The position numbers were made by a program, and so were the translations under genes. A DNA stretch of 42,161 nucleotides, from positions 1 to 42,161 of the forward strand of contig JAJBUA010000064.1 in NCBI GenBank assembly GCA_020860565.1, read 5' to 3'. Positions 8,351 to 16,866 of the stretch are shown here, piece by piece (position 1 is the stretch's first letter; each line of letters begins with the position of its first letter). This stretch comes from Clostridiales bacterium. GTDB taxonomy: Bacteria > Bacillota > Clostridia > Lachnospirales > Lachnospiraceae. Below the pieces are notes generated by a model. The model saw only the letters and a program-made list of their open reading frames with translations. It searched no databases and had not been told where the DNA came from.

Positions 8351-9325
8351 ATGAATGAACCGCTTATGTTAACAAATGAATGGGACAAGACATTCCCACA
8401 GAGTGAAAAGATCGAACACAGTAAGGTGACGTTCCATAACCGGTATGGGATCACGCTGGCTGCTGACCGGTATGTGCCGAAAAACGCTAAAGGTAAACTC
8501 CCGGCGATCGCGGTGTGCGGACCGTTCGGCGCGGTGAAGGAGCAGGCGGCCGGTTTGTATGCGCAGACTATGGCGGAGCGAGGCTTCCTGACGATCGCCT
8601 TTGACCCTTCTTATACGGGTGAGAGCGGCGGAACGCCGCGTTATATGGCATCTCCGGATATTAACACGGAGGATTTCATGGCTGCGGTGGACTTCCTCTC
8701 GGTGCAGGACAATGTTGACCCGGAACGGATCGGGATCATCGGCATCTGCGGCTGGGGAGGTATGGCATTGAACGCGGCGGCGCTGGATACCCGTATCAAG
8801 GCGACAGTCGCTTCCACCATGTATGATATGACCCGTGTGAACGCCAACGGTTACTTTGACAGCGAGGACAGCGAAGAGGCCAGATATGGGAAACGCAAGG
8901 CTCTCTGCACTCAGCGTACTCTGGATTACAAAAATGGCACTTACGCTCTGGGCGGTGGCGTTGTTGATCCGCTTCCGGAGGACGCTCCCTTCTTTGTAAA
9001 GGATTATTACGACTATTACAAGACCAGCCGGGGCTATCATGCCCGCAGCCTGAATTCCAACGGAGGCTGGAATGTGACCGGGTGTGAGTCCTTTATGAAT
9101 ATGCCGATTTTGCAGTACAGCCAGGAGATCCGCAACGCTGTACTCATTATTCATGGAGAAAAGGCACATTCGTGTTACTTCAGCAGGGATGCTTTTGCGA
9201 AACTGACGGGTGAGAACAAGGAACTGATGATTATTCCGGGAGCCGTGCATACAGACTTGTATGACCAGATGGATGTGATTCCATTCGACAAGATCGAATC
9301 TTTCTTTGGAACGTATCTGAAATAA
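8351..9325 (+). CDS. Cytoplasmic alpha/beta hydrolase, paralogue of 1036-2250
   Basis: This 324-residue protein starts behind GGAAAGG and lacks a signal peptide. It aligns over its whole length with the lipoprotein at 1036-2250: LTNEWDKTF, AVCGPFGAVKEQ, FDPSYTGESGG, GIIGICGWGGMALNAAALD, YYDYYKT and PGAVHTDLYDQMD. The candidate nucleophile is Cys133 in GICGWGG, with IHGEKAHS and the HTDLYD His as likely acid and base. It has its own promoter with the shared operator and ends before a bidirectional terminator. The pair probably handles the same compound class inside and outside the cell; this is inference. Confidence 0.87.
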   Translation: MNEPLMLTNEWDKTFPQSEKIEHSKVTFHNRYGITLAADRYVPKNAKGKLPAIAVCGPFGAVKEQAAGLYAQTMAERGFLTIAFDPSYTGESGGTPRYMASPDINTEDFMAAVDFLSVQDNVDPERIGIIGICGWGGMALNAAALDTRIKATVASTMYDMTRVNANGYFDSEDSEEARYGKRKALCTQRTLDYKNGTYALGGGVVDPLPEDAPFFVKDYYDYYKTSRGYHARSLNSNGGWNVTGCESFMNMPILQYSQEIRNAVLIIHGEKAHSCYFSRDAFAKLTGENKELMIIPGAVHTDLYDQMDVIPFDKIESFFGTYLK

Positions 9326-9360
9326 ACAGAGACATGAGTCAGTTGAAATGAAGAGTCATA

Positions 9361-9405
9361 AAAAATTTGCATTTCTGACTAACAGGCAGAGGTGCAAATT
9401 TTTTG
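9361..9405. terminator. Bidirectional terminator between convergent genes
   Basis: A long stem pairs AAAAAATTTGCA...CTG with CAG...TGCAAATTTTTT (with G-U wobbles) around a short loop. It provides a T-run on both strands. It lies between the stop of the + strand hydrolase and the stop of the - strand XRE gene and can serve both. Confidence 0.85.
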
Positions 9406-9413
9406 TGTACGGT

Positions 9414-10052
9414 TTAATACTCTAAAATATCTTCTGCCTGACAGTCAAGTGCATGACAAAGCGCCATTACTGTTTGAAAGGATGCTTTATTGATGCTTTT
9501 TGCACCAAGTTCATACTGTTGCAGTGTTCGTAAATTTACATTTGCTTTCCCGGCAAGCTGTGCCTGAGTTAAGCCAATTCTTTTTCGCTGTGCCTGAAGT
9601 GCGGTTGTCCCGATTTTGCCTGAGATCATAGCATTTACGGTATCCACAAACTTATCTTCGGGTGCTTCGTGTAAGATCGGGTAGAGTTTATATATCTCTG
9701 CCATAGATATATAATCATATATATTTTTGAAAGAGCGTGCGGTGTACCATTGATAATATGCCAGAATCCATCCGCACCAGTATTCCGCAGAATAATCATA
9801 TATTGTCTGGCTTTCGGGGAAGTTCATGTCTTTTCCCGATTCCGAAATAATGTTAATTGTTAGTTCTGTGCCTGACATGCCGGATATTATTTTTGGATTT
9901 CCGTTTCCGAATTGTTCTGCATATTTACCGCTGATAAAGTATTGCATGAATTCTTCCATATCTATTTTACAGGCGTTGACTGCATAATCAAAAGCCTCGC
10001 CTAAGTTTCGCATTGCATCGTCTAAATATTCCTCAGCGTAAGCGTGGGTCAT
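9414..10052 (-). CDS. XRE-family helix-turn-helix protein (putative antitoxin)
   Basis: Start chosen at 10052 (MTHAYAEEYLDDA), which overlaps the 3' end of the DUF3990 gene by 20 bp; earlier in-frame codons lie deep in that gene. The 212-residue product has an unrecognised N-terminal domain (about 1-140) and a C-terminal Cro/C1-type helix-turn-helix (RKRIGLTQAQLAGKANVNLR). Overlap with an ADP-ribosyltransferase-like gene and a DNA-binding domain fit an autoregulating antitoxin. The promoter upstream of the pair carries an inverted repeat that could be its operator. Confidence 0.75.
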   Translation of the reverse strand: MTHAYAEEYLDDAMRNLGEAFDYAVNACKIDMEEFMQYFISGKYAEQFGNGNPKIISGMSGTELTINIISESGKDMNFPESQTIYDYSAEYWCGWILAYYQWYTARSFKNIYDYISMAEIYKLYPILHEAPEDKFVDTVNAMISGKIGTTALQAQRKRIGLTQAQLAGKANVNLRTLQQYELGAKSINKASFQTVMALCHALDCQAEDILEY

Positions 10053-10710
10053 CCGGTTTGATCTCCTCTCTGATAATATCTCGCATAAATATACCGTTAA
10101 TGTCATCAGTTTCCAGTTCTTTGTAGTATGCGGCACGGGCATCTTGATCCCTTTTTACTCTTTTTGCATAATAGACACGGTTATCGGCAAGGGTACTGTC
10201 GATATAGGTTATGGCATCAAATGCTTTTTTAGATTTGATTACATACTGTTCCCCGAGTTTGCCGAGTTTCATTGCCCGACTTAACTGTGACAGCGAAATT
10301 TCATTACTCAAAAATGATCTTGCGAATGAAAAATACGAATCGTCCGCCCGATAACCCACGATTACATCATAATCCGTATATTCCGGAAGAAAATTTTTAA
10401 TGAGCCAGTCCTTTCCACGAACGGCAACCGGAGTTGACAATCTTGCTTTTCTGTTTTGAATCAGAATGGCAAGCCAGTTCAAAATGGTATATTCATCGTC
10501 GGATAAATTCAGAATTCTGAAATTTTGCGTATCAAGCTCATACTTGTTTGCATATCCGTTCGTATTCAAACTGCAGGACCATTCTTTTGCGAGTTCGATA
10601 TGCTCGGTACAATAAAAACCTCTGCCATAATCGTTATTTGCTTTTCCTTTTTCGAACTCAGGCTTTTCTATGATGATGGGTGAACCGTGATACAAAATAA
10701 GTTTATCCAT
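10033..10710 (-). CDS. DUF3990-family protein (ADP-ribosyltransferase-like putative toxin)
   Basis: The 225-residue protein opens with LILYHGSPIIIEKPEF and NDYGRGFYCTEHIELAKEW. This is the DUF3990 signature, which resembles the NAD-binding part of ART/PARP-fold enzymes (His in YHGS, Tyr in GRGFY). It precedes and overlaps the XRE gene, forming a two-gene unit. A toxin-antitoxin or phage-defence role is inferred from gene order and fold; no target is evident. Confidence 0.75.
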   Translation of the reverse strand: MDKLILYHGSPIIIEKPEFEKGKANNDYGRGFYCTEHIELAKEWSCSLNTNGYANKYELDTQNFRILNLSDDEYTILNWLAILIQNRKARLSTPVAVRGKDWLIKNFLPEYTDYDVIVGYRADDSYFSFARSFLSNEISLSQLSRAMKLGKLGEQYVIKSKKAFDAITYIDSTLADNRVYYAKRVKRDQDARAAYYKELETDDINGIFMRDIIREEIKPDDPRLR

Positions 10711-10726
10711 AAAGGATTCTCCTTGT

Positions 10727-10775
10727 ACTTCTTTAGAGTTACTTATAAGATACTTCCAAAGAAGTAGTTTGTCAA
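10727..10775 (-). promoter_or_regulatory. Promoter and inverted-repeat operator of the DUF3990/XRE pair
   Basis: On the minus strand TTGACA (10770-10775) and TATCTT (10747-10752) are 17 bp apart. Arms ACTTCTTT (10727-10734) and AAAGAAGT (10758-10765) flank the -10, a good position for autorepression by the XRE protein. The rest of the gap up to 11011 shows no gene or clear structure. Confidence 0.6.
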
Positions 10776-11011
10776 GCGCTGTGAAAATAATTCAGTTGTT
10801 TTGCTTCAATAACATACATCGATTCCGGCTGCTCAAGCTCAGTGTCAATGAGGCAAGCTGAAAATGACTCAGGGAGAAATCGTAAAATTGTTCGAAGGGT
10901 TTAACAGCCTTTTCAGCACATCATACAGGTTGTTGTATATTGTTGGGTGAAAAACGGGACGGTAAGAGCAGGCGAACGGGGGATTGTCAGGATAGGATAA
11001 ACTTATTACGC

Positions 11012-11040
11012 TTGATACTTTTCATTAATCAGATTATAAT
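11012..11040 (+). promoter_or_regulatory. Promoter of the nitroreductase lipoprotein gene
   Basis: TTGATA (11012-11017) and a perfect TATAAT (11035-11040) are separated by 17 bp, 34 bp before the ATG at 11074. An AAGGAGGA ribosome site lies between. Confidence 0.75.
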
Positions 11041-11073
11041 AATCTCAATCATTGATGAAGGAGGAACCGTTTT

Positions 11074-11841
11074 ATGAAGAAAAGATGGCTTGTTTCCCTG
11101 TTGGTTGCAGCTGCTTTGACCGCTTGTTCCAGTGCTGCCGCAGAGACGACAGCAGAAACAACAGCAACAGTAACGGAAGCGGCAGAGTCAGAAGTGTTGA
11201 CGGATGCGGAAACGGAAACAGAAACAGCGGAGACGGAAGAGATAACCGCAGATACCACTGATGAATCGGCGAACGCAGGGATCAGCGAAGCGTTTGCACA
11301 ATATTTGACCGAAGTGAAGACCAATCAATATTTTGAAGATACTCCGGTGCCGGAGGAAGATGCGCGCATGATTCTGGAAGCCGGAATCAACGCACAAAGC
11401 GGGATGAATATGCAAAACTGGCATTTCACCGCGGTAACCTCTCATGAGGTTTTACAGCAGATTGCCGACGATATGAGCGCAGGCATGCCGGCCGGAGCTA
11501 TGGGCGGAACTGCAAAGGCGGGAATTGCCGACGCACCGCTGGTCATTCTGATTTCCTGCGGGGACGGCAAGGAGTATGACGCGGGTCTTGCGACTCAGGC
11601 GATGAACTCCGCGGCTCTGGCCCTTGGTTACGGAACGAAAATTATCTCGTCTCCATCCATGGTTCTGAACGGCGAGAAACAGGCGGAATACAAAGAGCAG
11701 CTCGGTATCCCGGACGAGATGGCATTTGTGGGAGCGCTTCTGATCGGCGAGGCGATAGACACAAGTACGCTCGACGCAGATGCGATCACCGGTCCGACCG
11801 AGAGAAATGATTTTTCTGAGATGACGACGTTTATAAATTAA
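11074..11841 (+). CDS. Exported nitroreductase-family lipoprotein
   Basis: The 255-residue protein has a classic lipoprotein signal (MKKRWLV..., LTAC, lipidated Cys18). A Thr/Glu/Ala-rich linker (about 22-70) resembles that of the hydrolase lipoprotein at 1036. A nitroreductase-fold domain follows (EEDARMILEAGINAQSGMNMQNWHF, AGIADAPLVILISCGDG, GLATQAMNSAALALGYG). Nitroreductases are FMN-dependent and normally cytoplasmic; anchoring outside the membrane implies an extracellular reductase. It is monocistronic, with its own promoter and terminator. The substrate and the way flavin is loaded are unknown. Confidence 0.85.
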   Translation: MKKRWLVSLLVAAALTACSSAAAETTAETTATVTEAAESEVLTDAETETETAETEEITADTTDESANAGISEAFAQYLTEVKTNQYFEDTPVPEEDARMILEAGINAQSGMNMQNWHFTAVTSHEVLQQIADDMSAGMPAGAMGGTAKAGIADAPLVILISCGDGKEYDAGLATQAMNSAALALGYGTKIISSPSMVLNGEKQAEYKEQLGIPDEMAFVGALLIGEAIDTSTLDADAITGPTERNDFSEMTTFIN

Positions 11842-11858
11842 TAAATTCAGGCATATCA

Positions 11859-11893
11859 GACCTCCCGTGACTTTTGTCAGGGAGGTCATTTTT
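11859..11893 (+). terminator. Intrinsic terminator after nitroreductase lipoprotein
   Basis: The stem GACCTCCC-TGAC/GTCA-GGGAGGTC has a TTTT loop and is followed by ATTTTTG. Confidence 0.92.
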
Positions 11894-12063
11894 GATTCCA
11901 TAGGATTCTTTTTTATCGCGCGACACTTGCCGGGTATTGTTGCTTGATTAGCGTCTGGTGAGAGAATAAAATATAATCACGCAACAGGTGTCGGGAGATA
12001 ACCGGAAACACAGGGTAAGAGTTTCCATATGCGGATAAAAATGATGGCAGGAATGAGGTGCGA

Positions 12064-13422
12064 ATGATGCAAAAGGAAAGAAACGACGCGCAGTATAAAA
12101 AAATGACTGAGGGTTCCGTGAACCGGATCATTCTTTCGCTGGGAATACCGGCTACGATCAGTATGCTGGTTACCAATTTATATAATATAGCGGATACTTA
12201 TTTTGTCAGTCAGATCGGCTTAAGTGCCAGCGGAGCTGTGGGTATTGTTTTTGGCTTTATGTCCGTTTTGCAGGCAATCGGTTTTATGTTCGGTCAGGGA
12301 GCCGGAAGCAATATCGCAAGAAGCCTGGGAGAAAAGGATGAAGAAGCAGCCGGAGAATAGGCCACGATATCTTTTATGACTGCGTTTATTTTAAGTATCG
12401 TTATCGGCGGAATATGTCTGGCTTTTTTAAATCCCTTTTTAAGGCTTCTGGGCAGTACGGAAACAATTTTGCCATATGCAGCCATCTATGTAAAATGTAT
12501 CATTGCCGCCGCGCCTTTCACCGTCTGCGGCTTTGTCATGAATAACATTCTGAGGTTTGAGGGTAAGGCAAACTATGCGATGATAGGTCTTGTATCCGGC
12601 GCGCTTTTAAATATGATCGGCGATCCGATTCTTATCTTTTATTTTGGCCTGGGAATATACGGAGCCGGTCTTTCCACGGCATTTTCGCAGATCGTCAGCT
12701 TTTTTATTCTTCTTTCGTTTTTTGTGCGGGGAAAAACGTCAGTCAAACTGAAGTTTGCGCACATTAAGCCTGACCTGAATAAATTTAAAGATATCGTAAC
12801 CATTGGGTTCCCTTCTATGTCGAGACAGGGACTTCAAAGCATTTCAACCATGCTGTTAAATAATTATGCCGCTGTTTACGGAGATGCCGCAGTTGCCGCT
12901 ATGAGTATCGTTTCGAGGATCGTATTTCTGGCATTTGCTGTCGGTCTCGGAGTTGGCCAGGGTTATCAGCCTGTGAGTGGATACAATTACGGGGCAAAAA
13001 AATACTCAAGAGTAAAGCAGGCGTTTCGATTTACCCTGATTTTAAGCGAGGGAATTTTAGGCTTCTGTGCTGTTATCTGTTTTTTTGCCGCTCCCTATGC
13101 GGTCAGTATCTTCCGAAAAGATCCGGAGGTGCTGGATATCGGGGTACTGGCGTTAAGGCTTCAGTGTGTGAGCATGCTTTTTCAACCGTTAGGCGTAGTT
13201 TCCAATATGACCTTCCAGAGTACGGGAAAGGCGTTTCTGGCGTTTGTTTCCTCATTATTCCGAAACGGTCTTTTCTTTATACCCACTATCATAATAGGAA
13301 CGCATTTTTTTGGTATTTTGGGAATTCAGTCGGCGCAGGCTGTAAGCGATATCCTGACGTTTGCTGTCATGCTTCCTCTTATTATGTATTATTTTAAAAA
13401 TCTTCCGGCTGATGGGAAATAA
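12064..13422 (+). pseudogene. MATE-family efflux transporter interrupted by an in-frame amber codon
   Basis: A MATE transporter of about 450 codons whose reading frame is continuous except for TAG at 12358-12360. The N-terminal part (MTEGSVNRIILSLGIPATIS ... GEKDEEAAGE) and the C-terminal part (ATISFMTAFILSIVIGG ... YFKNLPADGK) are in the same frame with nothing missing, so a single nonsense change is the simplest explanation. ATG 12064 or 12067 follows a GAGG site. An internal ATG at 12376 could start a truncated protein lacking the first helices, probably inactive. Readthrough or a sequencing error remains possible. MATE proteins export drugs or metabolites using cation gradients. Confidence 0.75.
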
Positions 13423-13441
13423 AGTTTTTGGCGGGTGTGTA

Positions 13442-13465
13442 GGGTACCTGACCCTATCATATTCC
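13442..13465 (+). repeat. Short direct repeat, copy A
   Basis: GGGTACCTGACCCTATCATA continuing TTCC, 20 bp after the MATE stop. It is related to copies at 14224 and 15897, and together they bracket the RelB/YafQ and AAA-ATPase modules. Confidence 0.6.
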
Positions 13466-13655
13466 GCATTCGTTGAAATGAAGTATTCAAAATATGTTGG
13501 AGACAGATATCTCTTGTCCCAAAAAGTTGTAGATGGGTTTCAGTGGTCAAAACCAAAGCAGATGTTAAAATAATTGACATTATAGGGGAGACAGAATATA
13601 CTAATGCTTAGTAAGATAACTTAGTTATAGAAACGTGAAAGCGAGGCAAATGATT

Positions 13656-13910
13656 ATGAGTAATAGTAATGTTGTTACCTGTTCGTTTTCTATGGACAGG
13701 GATATTTATAACGCTTATAAGAGCATTGTAGTTAAGAATGGTGAAAATGTAAAAGGGAATATTGTAAGATACATGCAGTCGGTTATTCAGTATGGGACGC
13801 CTAATGCAGATACGATCGAAGCAATCGCGGAAGTGCAGGACTTGAAGAAAGATCCGAATAAGAAAACCTACAATAGTTTTGCTGAAATCTTAGAGGAAAT
13901 AGATGAATGA
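13656..13910 (+). CDS. RelB/DinJ-type antitoxin
   Basis: The 84-residue protein starts at ATG 13656 behind GCGAGG. It has an N-terminal ribbon-helix-helix segment (NVVTCSFSMDRDIYNAYKSIV) and a C-terminal acidic tail (SFAEILEEIDE) that would wrap the toxin. Its stop overlaps the start of the YafQ-like gene by ATGA. It probably binds its own promoter in the AT-rich stretch before 13656; no clear promoter boxes were assigned. Confidence 0.85.
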   Translation: MSNSNVVTCSFSMDRDIYNAYKSIVVKNGENVKGNIVRYMQSVIQYGTPNADTIEAIAEVQDLKKDPNKKTYNSFAEILEEIDE

Positions 13911-14185
13911 ACAAATATAAGATTGTTCCAACCAGTCGTTTTAAGAGAGATTTAAAGACGGCAAAAAAGAGAGGATATGATCTTGATTTGCTTGGCGCGG
14001 TAGTAGATACGCTTGCTTTGGGAGAGCCTTTACAGGAAAAGTATAAGGATCATAACTTATCAGGAAATTATAGCGGGTGCAGGGAATGTCATATTACGTC
14101 AGACTGGCTGCTGATCTACGAGATAGACGGAGATAAACTGATTCTATATCTCACCCGCACAGGAACGCATAGCGATTTGTTTTAA
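13907..14185 (+). CDS. YafQ/RelE-family mRNA interferase toxin
   Basis: The 92-residue protein has the compact RelE-superfamily fold of YafQ: SRFKRDLKTAKKRGYDLDLL, a middle KDHNLSGNY, CHITSDWLLIYEID, and the C-terminal LTRTGTHSDLF with the conserved His and Phe. YafQ toxins cut mRNA on the ribosome. It is coupled to the upstream RelB-like antitoxin by a 4-bp overlap, and the catalytic region looks intact. Confidence 0.9.
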   Translation: MNKYKIVPTSRFKRDLKTAKKRGYDLDLLGAVVDTLALGEPLQEKYKDHNLSGNYSGCRECHITSDWLLIYEIDGDKLILYLTRTGTHSDLF

Positions 14186-14223
14186 AGCTTGCAGACGGAA
14201 AATCGGAATCGTATGCGTTGTAT

Positions 14224-14247
14224 GGGTGTTTGATCCCATCATATTCC
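14224..14247 (+). repeat. Short direct repeat, copy B
   Basis: GGGTGTTTGATCCCATCATA followed by TTCC. It shares the ATCATATTCC tail with copy A and lies between the toxin gene and the AAA-ATPase gene. Confidence 0.55.
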
Positions 14248-14314
14248 AAAAAAGAAGACTGTTAAAATCCGAATGGTCATGTTACAATGAAAAATATCAG
14301 GGAGGTTGCGGACG

Positions 14315-15895
14315 ATGGCAAAATATTTTAACGTGAACGGATTATGCAGGCCGGAGAAGCACTACATGGTCGATCTGACTTCCCGTCTGGAACAGATTAA
14401 GAGGATGGTGGACAACGGAGATTACTTTACAATCAACCGGGGGCGTCAGTATGGCAAGACGACCACGTTGAATGCTCTTGCGGAGTATTTGAGGGGTGAT
14501 TATGAGGTGGTGAGTCTGGATTTTCAGACTATGAGTACGTTGTCCTTTGAGGATGAGCAGACATTTGTGGCAGCATTTGCAGAAGAATTACTGGACAGTG
14601 CAGGCGATTTTCCTGAAGAAGTAGAGGAACAGCTTGAGAATTTCGCGGAAGGAACCGCCAGACGCAATTCCCTTAGTGGATTATTCAGGGTCATAAAGAC
14701 GTGGTGCGGAAGGCTGGACAAGAGAGTGGTTCTGATTATTGATGAAGTGGATACCGCGACAAATAATCAGGTATTCCTGGATTTTCTGGCGCAGCTGCGG
14801 GCTTATTATCTGAAACGCCCGAAGGTTGCCACCTTCCAGTCTGTGATTCTGGCGGGGGTTTATGATATCAGAAATATTCGGAGGAAGATTCGTCCGGATG
14901 AGGAGCATAAGACGAACAGTCCCTGGAACATTGCGGCAGATTTTAATGTGGATATGAATTTTTCTGCTTCCGATATTGCCGGTATGCTTCGCGAATACGA
15001 GGTGGATTATCACACGGGAATGGATATTGAGGATATGTCGAATCGTATTTATGATTATACCAGTGGATATCCATATCTTGTCGCCAGATTGTGTAAATTC
15101 ATGGATGAGCGGATTTCGGGAAGCGAGGAGTTCCCTGAGAAAGCGGATGCCTGGACGAAAGATGGTCTGGTGGAAGCGGTTAAGCTTCTGGTTAATGAGA
15201 CGAACGCATTGTTTTTGTCGCTGAAGGGAAAACTGGAGGATTATCCGAAGCTTCGTATGGTTCTTTATGACCTGCTTTTTACAGGGAAACCGATTCCTTA
15301 TACGGCAATGAATGATTCGATTGAGATTGCCGCCATGTTTGGATTTATCAGGAATGAAAAGGGAACGGCTGTTATTCATAACCGGATTTTTGAGACGGTT
15401 CTTTACAACTGGTTTATATCGGATGAATACATGGACAGTAAGCTTTATGACGCAGGTCTGCAGGGAAAGAGCCAGTTTATCACAGGCGGCCATCTGAATA
15501 TCCGGCGGATACTGGAACGCTTTGTGGAGAGCTTTGACGATTTGTACGGCGATCAGGATGAGACATTTCTGGAAGAGGCGGGAAGAAGGTATTTTATGTT
15601 GTTTCTGAAACCAATTATCAACGGAGAGGGGAACAGTTATGTGGAAGCCAGAACACGCAACCGGGAGCGGACAGATCTGGTCATAGATTATCATGGAGAA
15701 CAATTTGTCATTGAATGTAAAATCTGGCGCGGCAATGCGTACAACGAGCGCGGAGAGCAGCAATTAATGGATTATCTGGATTATTATCATCTGAAGAAGG
15801 GATATATGCTTAGCTTTAATTTTAATAAAAAGAAACATATCGGGGTACAGGAAATCGCGCTGGGAGATAAGGTGCTGGTGGAGGCTGTAGTGTAA
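14315..15895 (+). CDS. AAA-ATPase-like protein with C-terminal PD-(D/E)XK nuclease domain (PF09820/DUF1703)
   Basis: ATG 14315 is 9 bp after GGAGG. The 526-residue protein starts MAKYFNVNGLCRPEKHYMVD, as this family does. It has a Walker A-like GRQYGKTTTLNAL and a Walker B VVLIIDEVDTA, a winged-helix-like middle, and a C-terminal nuclease-like core (RTDLVIDYHGEQFVIECKIW, then GEQQLMDYLDYY). The family is abundant in gut Firmicutes and Bacteroidetes, often near mobile elements, and its function is unknown. The gene is bracketed by short repeat copies B and C. Confidence 0.88.
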   Translation: MAKYFNVNGLCRPEKHYMVDLTSRLEQIKRMVDNGDYFTINRGRQYGKTTTLNALAEYLRGDYEVVSLDFQTMSTLSFEDEQTFVAAFAEELLDSAGDFPEEVEEQLENFAEGTARRNSLSGLFRVIKTWCGRLDKRVVLIIDEVDTATNNQVFLDFLAQLRAYYLKRPKVATFQSVILAGVYDIRNIRRKIRPDEEHKTNSPWNIAADFNVDMNFSASDIAGMLREYEVDYHTGMDIEDMSNRIYDYTSGYPYLVARLCKFMDERISGSEEFPEKADAWTKDGLVEAVKLLVNETNALFLSLKGKLEDYPKLRMVLYDLLFTGKPIPYTAMNDSIEIAAMFGFIRNEKGTAVIHNRIFETVLYNWFISDEYMDSKLYDAGLQGKSQFITGGHLNIRRILERFVESFDDLYGDQDETFLEEAGRRYFMLFLKPIINGEGNSYVEARTRNRERTDLVIDYHGEQFVIECKIWRGNAYNERGEQQLMDYLDYYHLKKGYMLSFNFNKKKHIGVQEIALGDKVLVEAVV

Positions 15896-15896
15896 T

Positions 15897-15920
15897 GGGT
15901 ACCTGACCTCATCAATACAT
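15897..15920 (+). repeat. Short direct repeat, copy C
   Basis: GGGTACCTGACCTCATCAAT, starting 1 bp after the AAA-ATPase stop. It matches copy A closely over the first 17 bases. Confidence 0.55.
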
Positions 15921-15966
15921 GATGATGTGCCTGAAATGTATTTTTGATCGTATGAAAAACAGCGGT

Positions 15967-16027
15967 TGTTAAATTACATCACAACAGTCGGTATATTCAA
16001 AGAAAAGTTTCAGACATCGACAGTTTT
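15967..16027 (+). repeat. Left transposon end with putative TnsB sites
   Basis: Site 1, ACATCACAACAGTCGGT (15976-15992), matches both right-end sites at all but one position. A degenerate second site (ACATCGACAGTTTTTA) starts at 16014. The rest of the gap to the tnsA stop holds no gene. Confidence 0.75.
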
Positions 16028-16075
16028 TAGCAAGATATTGATTTTCTGAAAATGTATATTATCCTGTAAAAAAGT

Positions 16076-16855
16076 CTATTTAAATTTATTGCACATAACA
16101 TCGTTCATATTCATTTCTATCAGACTGGCAACTTTCGCAGGAATTACCCGCATCTGTTGCGCAATCTTTTCTGGAGAACCAAGGTATTCCTCCATAAGTG
16201 CAGGAAAGTCAAGCGGCATTGATTCCATATCTACTTTTATATATTTATGTGCAAGCAGCCACAACAGGAAACTCTGCGGTGTATTTACCGTACATGTATC
16301 ATAAAATGAAGTAACGACGGCGATATTGGAAGCAAGTACATGGTTCATTTCATCTCCAAAGACGATTTGGAAAGGTATTTGGTTCAGTTTCCAATAACTC
16401 ATTTCAATCCGTTGTATTTCGACCGCTCTGGCAACTGACAGATCTTCTATATCGCCAAAAATAACAGACCGGTCATTTTTGATGGAATATGCCTTCTGTC
16501 TTATCATTCCTTTTTCATCGACATAATCTACCAGAAGATCTGTTGTCATCGGATCGATTCCGTTGCCCGGATGTTTTACTCCGAAGCTGGCGGCAATCTT
16601 CTTAGTTTTCTCTATCTCAAGCGGGAACTGCTCTCGGATGTCGGTGACACGGTCATTCCATCGGAGGATGTAATAGAAACGAACCTCGTTTTGTGAGAGA
16701 AGATGGCGCTGGCGACCGTCCTTCCAGTCTTTGATAATGCCTTTTGTCCCAATGCTGGAAATCTCCCTCGCCTTGATCCACGGAGCGTAATCAACGCCTT
16801 TATTGGTTCCGCGTCCTGTCTGGTATTTACGCTTTATAGACATTCTTCTTGCCAT
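16076..16855 (-). CDS. tnsA: TnsA-like transposon endonuclease
   Basis: The 259-residue protein matches the TnsA endonuclease family. Its N-terminal nuclease domain has LLSQNEVRFYYILRW (Glu57), MTTDLLVDYVD (Asp106) and KAYSIKND (Lys126), a credible Glu-Asp-Lys type-II restriction-like active site. A C-terminal winged-helix-like part follows. In Tn7, TnsA nicks the 5' ends of the element while TnsB cuts and joins the 3' ends, giving cut-and-paste transposition. Here it is the last gene of a tnsB-AbiEi-like-tnsA operon, which is not the usual tnsA-tnsB-tnsC order. Confidence 0.85.
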   Translation of the reverse strand: MARRMSIKRKYQTGRGTNKGVDYAPWIKAREISSIGTKGIIKDWKDGRQRHLLSQNEVRFYYILRWNDRVTDIREQFPLEIEKTKKIAASFGVKHPGNGIDPMTTDLLVDYVDEKGMIRQKAYSIKNDRSVIFGDIEDLSVARAVEIQRIEMSYWKLNQIPFQIVFGDEMNHVLASNIAVVTSFYDTCTVNTPQSFLLWLLAHKYIKVDMESMPLDFPALMEEYLGSPEKIAQQMRVIPAKVASLIEMNMNDVMCNKFK

Positions 16856-16866
16856 AACAAATTACC

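Noticed and set aside
12358-12360. Amber codon read as pyrrolysine in the MATE transporter
   Set aside because: MATE proteins are not known pyrrolysine proteins, and nothing in the window suggests a pyl system. A nonsense mutation is simpler.
14681-15763. A 360-codon minus-strand frame opposite the AAA-ATPase gene
   Set aside because: Composition is that of a shadow frame, and the sense gene has full family motifs.
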